Shown one piece after another: positions 1 through 5,114 of a DNA stretch of 6,389 bases. The notes under the pieces are model-generated. The model was not told where the DNA came from. It did not search any database and worked only from the letters and a program-made list of their open reading frames with translations. The translations under genes and the position numbers were made by a program. The stretch comes from a bacterium ADurb.Bin374 (GTDB lineage: Bacteria; Riflebacteria; Ozemobacteria; Ozemobacterales; Ozemobacteraceae), in assembly GCA_002068715.1 (NCBI GenBank), contig MWAR01000595.1:1-6389 (forward strand). Direction: 5' to 3'. Position 1 is the first letter of the stretch. The number at the start of each line of letters is the position of its first letter.

Positions 1-63
1 AGCACGATTTCAGAGGAAATCATCCTCTCTTGGGGAGGAGCAAAATCGAGGCAACCGACATGA
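1..63 (+). CDS. Possible C-terminal tail of an upstream gene (partial)
   Basis: Reading from base 1, this frame is open for 20 codons and stops at a TGA at 61-63. That stop overlaps the proposed ATG of the NHL gene as ATGA, the same 4-bp arrangement seen at three later junctions in the window. That is the only support: the tail (starting STISEEIILS) is too short to recognise and has no visible domain. It could equally be non-coding leader. The NHL frame is also open to the left edge, so this stretch cannot be assigned firmly. Confidence 0.22.
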   Translation, partial: STISEEIILSWGGAKSRQPT

Positions 64-1385
64 AAAAAAACATGGAAAACCGGATGAATACAAGACCCTC
101 TTTCCGGGCATCCCTTTTCTGGGTGAGCGTTTTTCTTACGCTAGTCAGCTTCCCGACTCCCGGTCTTTTTGCAGAAAGCCGCGTGAAGTCTGAAACGGCC
201 AGAACGGCGACGGCAACAGCGGCATCGCCTGGAGCGAAGCTTACGGAGAAAACATCTCAGAAAGAGCCGTCGTTAACCGTCGATGTCGCGACAACCACGA
301 CGAGATTCACTTTTAGTCTTCCCACGTCGGGTTGCGTTTCGATTCAAACCCGATCGAAGACGAAGAGGCAAAACGAGCGGCTCTGGGGCCCCTTCTGGTG
401 CGAACCGGGAACGTATATCGCGACCATCCCCACAGACCTCGTCACAGGGCGCAAGGGAATACTCGAAGTCTTTTCGGTCTCTCTCGCTCCGACCGTCGTC
501 ATCGGGCGGTCCGGGAAAGGAGAACGCCAGTTCATCCGGCCGATGGGCCTTGGCTGGGATGCGACGTCCCGAGAGCTGTATGTCGCAGATACCGGCAACG
601 ACCGCATCGTTCGACTCAGCTCCGACGGGAGGTTCGTTTCCCAGTATGGCGGGTTCGGCGTTGCCTTCGGCGACTCCTCGGAAGAGCGGGAAGACAGCCT
701 GGATGAACCATGGGACGTTGCACCCGGCGGTTTTTCAAATTTTTACGTCAGCGATCAGAACAATGACCGGGTCTGCGAATTCGACGCCTACAAGAACTAC
801 CGGGGAACGACATTCCCGCGAGAGGGAGACCGCGCTTCCCGTCTGAACAAACCACGGGGCATCATGGTCGACGGCGAGAACAACATCTGGCTCGTCGACA
901 GCAGAGAAGACCGCGTGCTGAAGCTCACCCCTTCCGGTAATAAGCTGTTCGAACTGGGTGGCTTCGGATGGAGCTCTCAGAAATTCAAGGACCCGACGCA
1001 GGTCGCCGTCGATGATTCCGGTCGGATTTTCGTCTGCGACCGGGGGAACGGCCGCATCGGCGTATTCGATCGTCTCGGCTCCTATCTGAATGACATCAGA
1101 ACCGGTCTCAAGAGTCCGACGGGGGTCGCCGTCGATACAGACGGGCTCGTCCACGTCTGCGACGAGCGGACGAACGAGGTGCGCGTATTCCTTCCCGACG
1201 GGAAGCTGCTGAGCAGCCTGCCGGGCGTATCTGAAACCGATCGTTTCCGGTATCCGGCGGATCTCGTCGCGATCTCGGACGTCGTCTACGTCCTCGACTC
1301 CGGAAACAATCGGATCGTTGTCCTGGAGCGGCGCAAGGACAGGCAGGAAACGCCTTGGCAGGTCGGCATCCCCATGATACAATGA
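60..1385 (+). CDS. Exported NHL-repeat six-bladed beta-propeller protein
   Basis: The product is a 441-residue secreted or periplasmic protein. Residues 1-38 look like a Sec signal peptide: a Lys/Arg-bearing start, then a hydrophobic run (about 18-37, SLFWVSVFLTLVSF) ending in LFA before Glu39. A Thr/Ala/Lys-rich linker (about 40-72) leads to a small beta-rich domain (about 73-150) with two cysteines (92 and 114) that could form a disulfide. From about 155 to 425 there are six NHL-type repeats with recurring signatures such as VADTGNDRIVRL, VSDQNNDRV, LVDSREDRVLKL, VCDRGNGRIGVF and VLDSGNNRIVVL. These predict a closed six-bladed propeller, a scaffold for binding proteins, sugars or other ligands; no catalytic motif is apparent. 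I chose ATG at 60 because GAGG at 48-51 is 8 nt upstream and the signal peptide then starts sensibly. The frame is open upstream, with a TTG at 30 as an alternative start. The ligand is unknown. The next gene also encodes an envelope protein. Confidence 0.85.
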   Translation: MKKNMENRMNTRPSFRASLFWVSVFLTLVSFPTPGLFAESRVKSETARTATATAASPGAKLTEKTSQKEPSLTVDVATTTTRFTFSLPTSGCVSIQTRSKTKRQNERLWGPFWCEPGTYIATIPTDLVTGRKGILEVFSVSLAPTVVIGRSGKGERQFIRPMGLGWDATSRELYVADTGNDRIVRLSSDGRFVSQYGGFGVAFGDSSEEREDSLDEPWDVAPGGFSNFYVSDQNNDRVCEFDAYKNYRGTTFPREGDRASRLNKPRGIMVDGENNIWLVDSREDRVLKLTPSGNKLFELGGFGWSSQKFKDPTQVAVDDSGRIFVCDRGNGRIGVFDRLGSYLNDIRTGLKSPTGVAVDTDGLVHVCDERTNEVRVFLPDGKLLSSLPGVSETDRFRYPADLVAISDVVYVLDSGNNRIVVLERRKDRQETPWQVGIPMIQ

Positions 1386-1390
1386 GTTTT

Positions 1391-1407
1391 CCGCCCGACC
1401 CGGGCGG
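1391..1407 (+). other. GC-rich hairpin after the NHL gene
   Basis: CCGCCCG and CGGGCGG form a perfect 7-bp stem around the loop ACC, beginning 5 nt after the NHL stop codon. No T-run follows on the + strand (the next bases are GAGAGGTCC), so it is not a canonical intrinsic terminator. It could be an mRNA-stabilising 3' end, a partial terminator, or a processing signal between the NHL and lipoprotein messages. Confidence 0.4.
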
Positions 1408-1430
1408 GAGAGGTCCTACACTCTTAGTTC

Positions 1431-1436
1431 AGGGGG
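1431..1436 (+). promoter_or_regulatory. Ribosome binding site for the TPR lipoprotein
   Basis: AGGGGG lies 6 nt before a TTG at 1443. It decides the start: the first in-frame ATG lies at about 1560, inside the mature protein, and would remove the signal peptide and lipobox. Confidence 0.65.
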
Positions 1437-1442
1437 CACACG

Positions 1443-2426
1443 TTGACTCGTTCGATATTCCGGCTCGGGCTGAGCGTCGCTCTGGCCGTCGGTCTCACCT
1501 TCTCCCTCGGCGGCTGTAAAAAAGGGAATCGGCAGGAGAAGCAGCGCTTCAAGCTGCACATGACCGACGAAGTCAAAAACATTCCGTTGTCGCAGCTTCT
1601 TCCGAAGAACACCGTCAAGACCGGCAAACGCATTGCGGAAGTCGATGACAAGATCAAAAGCGACTACATGTACGGCACCCTCGCCGGCCAGTATGGGAAG
1701 TATCCGACGGCAGTCAAGTATCTCACGGCCGCTCTGGCCCGCGAGCCGAAACTCGTCGATGCGCACCACAACCTCGGTCTTGCATATTACAAAATGGGTC
1801 GGGTCGACGATGCGGTCAGGGAATGGAGCCACACCCTCCGTCTCGACCCGTCCTACGACGAAACCTATTACAACATCGCGATCTTCCTTCTCGACAACGG
1901 CCGCAGAGCCGATGCCGAGAAGGCCCTCACCCGGTGCATCCAGGCCAATCAGTTTCATCTGAAAGCGCGCTTCGCGCTTGGCAAGCTCGCCCAGCAGGAA
2001 GGCAAGAACCAGGAAGCGATCAGGCACTTCCGCGCTTACCAGATGCGCGACCGCGGTGACCTCAAGGTGCATCTGGCTCTCGGCGAGCTGTATCTGCTCG
2101 AAAACCAGGTCGATGCTTCGCTGAGAGAGTTCGAATCCGCCGCCCGGATCGACGACAAGAGCCCCACCGTGCATTACCAGCTCGGCGTCGCCTACCATCG
2201 GCGCGGCCAGCTCGACCAGGCCATCTTCCAGTACAAGCGCACGACCGAGCTCGCTCCCGATCACGTTCATGCCTATATCAACCTGGGTGACGTCTACACG
2301 TATCGCAAGGAGTATGCTTCGGCCCTTGCCGCTTACAATGCGGCGCTCGGCATCGACTCTACCAACGTCTACGCGCAAAAGAAGGCAGCCCAGGCAGAAA
2401 AGAAGCTCCTGGAAAAGGACCAGTGA
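1443..2426 (+). CDS. TPR-repeat lipoprotein
   Basis: The product is a 327-residue envelope-anchored scaffold. The start is TTG with a good Shine-Dalgarno 6 nt upstream. Residues 1-24 form a lipoprotein signal peptide (basic start TRSIFR, hydrophobic core) ending in the lipobox L22-G23-G24-C25, so Cys25 should be lipidated. The following residues are Lys-Lys, not Asp, so in a diderm it would not carry the classical inner-membrane retention signal. After a charged linker (about 26-75), roughly seven consecutive 34-residue tetratricopeptide repeats run from about 70 to 310, with typical spacing and residues (for example AHHNLGLAYYKMGRVDDAV, VHYQLGVAYHRRGQLDQAI, AYINLGDVYTYRKEYASAL). A Lys/Ala-rich helix (about 311-327) closes the protein. 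TPR arrays bind partner proteins; such lipoproteins are often assembly factors for secretion, pilus or cell-wall machines, but nothing here fixes the partner. Its stop overlaps the next start as GTGA. Confidence 0.88.
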   Translation: MTRSIFRLGLSVALAVGLTFSLGGCKKGNRQEKQRFKLHMTDEVKNIPLSQLLPKNTVKTGKRIAEVDDKIKSDYMYGTLAGQYGKYPTAVKYLTAALAREPKLVDAHHNLGLAYYKMGRVDDAVREWSHTLRLDPSYDETYYNIAIFLLDNGRRADAEKALTRCIQANQFHLKARFALGKLAQQEGKNQEAIRHFRAYQMRDRGDLKVHLALGELYLLENQVDASLREFESAARIDDKSPTVHYQLGVAYHRRGQLDQAIFQYKRTTELAPDHVHAYINLGDVYTYRKEYASALAAYNAALGIDSTNVYAQKKAAQAEKKLLEKDQ

Positions 2427-2707
2427 TCCACACCGGAGCCCGAGCGGGCGTGAGCGGGCCACGCCCCTCCAGGGGAGAGCCTGACGTCGTCGATGCCGCG
2501 AAACGGGAGATCCTCAAGGACCGTCTTTCGCTTTCGGACGTCGAGGCGATCGACCTGTTGAACCGCCTCAAGGCCGACGCCGCGAAACAGCTGGGTATTC
2601 CCCCTTCCACCATCGAGATCGATTTCGAGTTCTACGGACGCGAACTCGATTTCACGATCACCGCCAACATGCAAAATCTTCCACCGACCAGGAGCACCAG
2701 ATCATGA
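2423..2707 (+). CDS. Small conserved-looking protein of unknown function
   Basis: I do not recognise this 94-residue protein. It has no signal peptide, membrane segment or cysteine, so it should be cytosolic. Residues 1-20 are Gly/Arg/Pro-rich and probably disordered. About 21-57 is a charged amphipathic helix (AAKREILKDRLSLSDVEAID and onward). About 62-82 looks like two beta strands (STIEIDFEFYG, LDFTITANM). Codon use from about 2490 onward has the strong G/C third-position bias of the neighbouring genes, which supports it as coding. The GTG start at 2423 overlaps the lipoprotein stop (GTGA), with AAGGA at 2415-2419 spaced rather tightly; GTG at 2450 is an alternative. The stop at 2705-2707 overlaps the ATG of the radical SAM gene. 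This double coupling implies co-translation with the radical SAM gene, so a role as its partner or regulator is plausible but unproven. Confidence 0.7.
   Translation: MIHTGARAGVSGPRPSRGEPDVVDAAKREILKDRLSLSDVEAIDLLNRLKADAAKQLGIPPSTIEIDFEFYGRELDFTITANMQNLPPTRSTRS
2438..2477 (+). other. Two adjacent GC-rich inverted repeats at the start of the small gene
   Basis: GCCC at 2438-2441 can pair with GGGC at 2446-2449 (loop GAGC). CCCC at 2464-2467 can pair with GGGG at 2472-2475 (loop TCCA). They fall in the low-complexity first 20 codons of the small gene. They may form mRNA structure affecting initiation at GTG 2423 or 2450, or may be chance in GC-rich DNA. Confidence 0.25.
2690..2694 (+). promoter_or_regulatory. 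Ribosome binding site for the radical SAM gene
   Basis: AGGAG lies inside the end of the small gene, 9 nt before ATG 2704. It supports that start and its overlap with the preceding stop codon. Confidence 0.55.
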
Positions 2708-4410
2708 CCACCGGCATTCCCGGCATCACCCATTGGGACCTCCTGAGCGTCGAGAAGCCGTCGCGCTATATCGGCGGCGAGATGAACCAGGCGCCTGACA
2801 AGCCCGGCGCGGCGCTGCGGGCATGTCTCGCGTTCCCGGACGTCTACGAGCTCGGGATGTCGAATATAGCACTTAAAATATTATATGAGATCTTAAACGC
2901 GGCGCCCGACATCGCCTGCGAACGGGTCTTCTCGCCCTGGGTCGATTTCGAAGATCTCCTGCGCCGGAAAGGGCTTCCGTTGTATTCGCTCGAGACGAAA
3001 CGGTCCCTTTGCGAGTTCGATGTCCTGGGAATCACCCTGCCGTACGAGATGACGTTCACGAACGTGGTCAACCTGCTCGAACTGGGCGGCATCCCGGTCG
3101 ACCGGCGTGACCGCGCCGACGGCACCTTCGTCATCGCGGGCGGCCCATCGGCTTCGAATCCGCTGCCGGTCGCCGATTTCTTCGACGCGATTCTCATCGG
3201 CGACGGCGAAGAGGCGCTCCCGGAGTTCTGCGAGCTGATCAAGGAGGCGAAAAAGCAGAAGGTGGTCCGCCCCAAGGTGCTGGCGGCCATCGCCGAACTC
3301 GAAGGCTTCTGGGTGCCGGCGTTCCCGAAACCGGTGAAACGCCGTGTCTTCAAAGGGTTCGGCGCGTCGCGGCCGCCGCTGAAACCCGTCGTACCGCATA
3401 TCGAAGCGATCCACAGCCGGGCGCCGCTCGAGATCTTCCGGGGCTGCATCCAGGGCTGTCGGTTCTGCAACGCCGGCTTTTTCTACCGACCGAAGCGGGA
3501 ACGTCCGGCTTCCGTACTGATCGAGTGCGGACGGAGCCTGCTGGCCAACACCGGCAACGAGTCGCTGGGCCTCGTTTCACTCTCGACGTCCGACTACACG
3601 GCCCTGCCGGAGCTGATCACGGGGCTGGACAAGCAGCGTATGTTCCCCGACCAGACGCTCTCGGTGCCTTCCCTGCGCATGAACGACAAGACCCTCGCCC
3701 TGCTCGAGACCGTTCCCGAGCTGAAGAAGGGCGGTCTCACCTTCGCGCCCGAGGCGGGAAGCCAGCGTCTGCGCGATATCATCAACAAGAACATCTCGGA
3801 AGAAGATATTCTCAAGGTCGTGACCGCCACCCGCGAATCCTGCTACCGCGTGATGAAACTGTATTTCATGATGGGGCTCCCGTTCGAAACCGACGACGAC
3901 CTCACCGCGATCGCGGAACTGGTCGAGAAGATCGAGAACACGGCGCGCCGTGAAAAGATCAAAAAGGACATCAACATCAGCCTCTCCGGCTTCGTGCCGA
4001 AGCCGTTCACGCCGTTCCAGTGGGCGGCCCAGAACGACATGGAGACGCTAGATAAGAAGCGCCGGCTCATCTGCAATGCGATGAAGAAGAGCCGGGCGCG
4101 CATTTCGTGGCGTGACTCGTATCTCTGCCAGCTCGAGGGCGTTCTCGCCCGCGGCGACGAGCGTATCGGCGCGCTTCTGAAAGCAGCCCGGAAGCGCGGC
4201 TGCCGGTTCGACGGCTGGAGCGAGCATTTCCGTGCCGATGCCTGGCGCGAGGCGTTTGCCGAGACCGGCATCGATCCCGCGTCGTATACCCGCGAACGGC
4301 CGCTTGCGGAAATGCTGCCGTGGGAGTTCGTCGATTTCCGCACCCCGCGCGAGTATTTCGTGCGCGAGTATCGCGAGGCGGCCGGCCTCGCCGGAGTCCA
4401 ACTGCCATGA
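2704..4410 (+). CDS. B12-binding-type radical SAM protein, TIGR03960 family
   Basis: This is a 568-residue predicted radical SAM enzyme. The N-terminus carries the family opening (EKPSRYIGGEMN, residues 17-28). About 36-190 is a cobalamin-binding-like Rossmann domain (CLAFPDVYELGMSN; AGGPSASNPLPVADFFDAIL; IGDGEEALPEF), but it lacks the classical DxHxxG cobalamin motif, so B12 binding is uncertain. The radical SAM core (about 240-450) has RGCIQGCRFC with Cys248, Cys252 and Cys255 in CxxxCxxC spacing, which should hold the 4Fe-4S cluster that cleaves S-adenosylmethionine. Later family signatures are SLSTSDYTALPEL, LTFAPEAGSQRLRDIINKNI, MKLYFMMGLPFETDDDL and GFVPKPFTPFQW. The C-terminal part carries LEGVLARGDERI, CRFDGWSEHF and LPWEFVDF. 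Length is near the family's usual size of about 600. The substrate is unknown for the family. It overlaps both neighbours by 4 bp, and the next gene encodes its usual partner, which in some bacteria is fused to it. Confidence 0.92.
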   Translation: MTTGIPGITHWDLLSVEKPSRYIGGEMNQAPDKPGAALRACLAFPDVYELGMSNIALKILYEILNAAPDIACERVFSPWVDFEDLLRRKGLPLYSLETKRSLCEFDVLGITLPYEMTFTNVVNLLELGGIPVDRRDRADGTFVIAGGPSASNPLPVADFFDAILIGDGEEALPEFCELIKEAKKQKVVRPKVLAAIAELEGFWVPAFPKPVKRRVFKGFGASRPPLKPVVPHIEAIHSRAPLEIFRGCIQGCRFCNAGFFYRPKRERPASVLIECGRSLLANTGNESLGLVSLSTSDYTALPELITGLDKQRMFPDQTLSVPSLRMNDKTLALLETVPELKKGGLTFAPEAGSQRLRDIINKNISEEDILKVVTATRESCYRVMKLYFMMGLPFETDDDLTAIAELVEKIENTARREKIKKDINISLSGFVPKPFTPFQWAAQNDMETLDKKRRLICNAMKKSRARISWRDSYLCQLEGVLARGDERIGALLKAARKRGCRFDGWSEHFRADAWREAFAETGIDPASYTRERPLAEMLPWEFVDFRTPREYFVREYREAAGLAGVQLP

Positions 4411-5072
4411 CCCAGAACAAGCCGCTTCCGGAATACCGGTATCGCATTCATTACAGCCGCCACGGCAACTCGATCTACCTCGCCCATCTCGATGTCATGG
4501 AGTCGCTGCTGCGCGCGCTGCGCAGGTCCGGCCTGCCATACGTCCTCTCCCAGGGGTGTCATGCCCGCCCCAAGAGCAGTTTCGGGCCGCCACTTCCTCT
4601 CGGCCACGCGAGCCGATGCGAATTCTTCGACATGTATCTCCGCGACGCGATCGAGCCCCAGGCCGTTGCGGCCGCCTTCGCGGGCCTGCTGCCCGACGGC
4701 ATGGCGGTCACCCGCGCCGAATCGGTGGCGATGAGCGCTCCGATGCTGTCGGGCGACCACAAAGTCCGCTACCGGTTTCCCTTCAAGGCTGACGGAGCCG
4801 ATGTCATGGCTTGCGTACGTCGGTTCCTCTCGGATCCCGCCACGCCTGTCGTCATCAGGCGCGGCAGGGAGGAACAGAGATACGTCATCGGCACGGCGGT
4901 TCTCGCGATTCACGATGAACCCGGGCATGACGGACCCTCTCTCGCGGCGGATTTTTCCCAGGGCGGCAAGGGTCAGCCGTCCGTCTCGAAGATCGTCACC
5001 GCGCTCGTCGAACATCTCGGCGATGCACGGGAAGCGCTGCTCGGCGTGGAACGCATCTGCTTCCTCGAATAG
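4407..5072 (+). CDS. Radical-SAM-linked protein, TIGR03936/DUF2344 family
   Basis: This 221-residue cytosolic protein begins at ATG 4407, overlapping the radical SAM stop as ATGA; a weak GGAG lies at 4393-4396. The N-terminal half carries the family pattern: YRYRIHYSRHGNSIYLAHLD (residues 10-29), then LLRALRRSGLPYVLSQG, RPKSSFGPPLPLGHASRCEF and FDMYL. Elsewhere in the family the motif after SQG usually reads close to FNPHPK (from memory); here it is CHARPK, a noticeable change. The C-terminal half (about 110-221) is less conserved and ends in a helix-rich segment (SVSKIVTALVEHLGDAREAL). The biochemical role is unknown. The near-constant pairing with, or fusion to, a TIGR03960 enzyme suggests that it presents substrate to it or completes its active complex. 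In-frame codons upstream of 4407 lie inside the radical SAM gene and do not match the family, so I reject the longer form. Confidence 0.88.
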   Translation: MTQNKPLPEYRYRIHYSRHGNSIYLAHLDVMESLLRALRRSGLPYVLSQGCHARPKSSFGPPLPLGHASRCEFFDMYLRDAIEPQAVAAAFAGLLPDGMAVTRAESVAMSAPMLSGDHKVRYRFPFKADGADVMACVRRFLSDPATPVVIRRGREEQRYVIGTAVLAIHDEPGHDGPSLAADFSQGGKGQPSVSKIVTALVEHLGDAREALLGVERICFLE

Positions 5073-5114
5073 CCGGGCGGCAGCAACCATTTTTTCCATT
5101 TCAAGGAGTATTGA
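5073..5114 (+). promoter_or_regulatory. Short leader with strong Shine-Dalgarno before RNase G
   Basis: This 42-bp gap contains a T-rich stretch (ATTTTTTCC, about 5088-5096) and AAGGAG at 5103-5108, 6 nt before TTG 5115. The ribosome site fixes the RNase start. The only stem upstream of the T-run is GCCG/CGGC with a 2-nt loop, too small for a terminator. No convincing promoter is visible, so the RNase is probably transcribed with the genes upstream. Confidence 0.6.

Noticed and set aside
11..30. AGAGGA/TCCTCT inverted repeat (12-17 and 23-28) as a terminator of an upstream gene
   Set aside because: The stem is only 6 bp and no T-run follows; too weak to call.
1416..2462. A 348-residue open frame on the minus strand opposite the TPR lipoprotein
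   Set aside because: It mirrors the lipoprotein almost exactly and has no recognisable domain; the + strand has the lipobox, TPRs and ribosome site.
2369..2674. Minus-strand frame of 101 codons opposite the small unknown gene, as a competitor for the coding strand
   Set aside because: The + strand frame has coupled start and stop codons with both neighbours and the matching third-position bias; the minus frame has no such context.
2862..2899. Internal promoter in the AT-rich patch
   Set aside because: A TATAAT-like box exists on the minus strand and TATTAT on the plus strand, but neither has a recognisable -35 at 16-18 bp; kept only as a codon-use oddity.
4320..4406. Longer form of the DUF2344 protein starting upstream inside the radical SAM gene
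   Set aside because: Family similarity begins just after ATG 4407, and the upstream residues are an out-of-frame reading of the conserved radical SAM C-terminus.
5073..5100. Intrinsic terminator after the DUF2344 gene, suggested by a T-run
   Set aside because: The only stem upstream is 4 bp with a 2-nt loop, not directly followed by the T-run.
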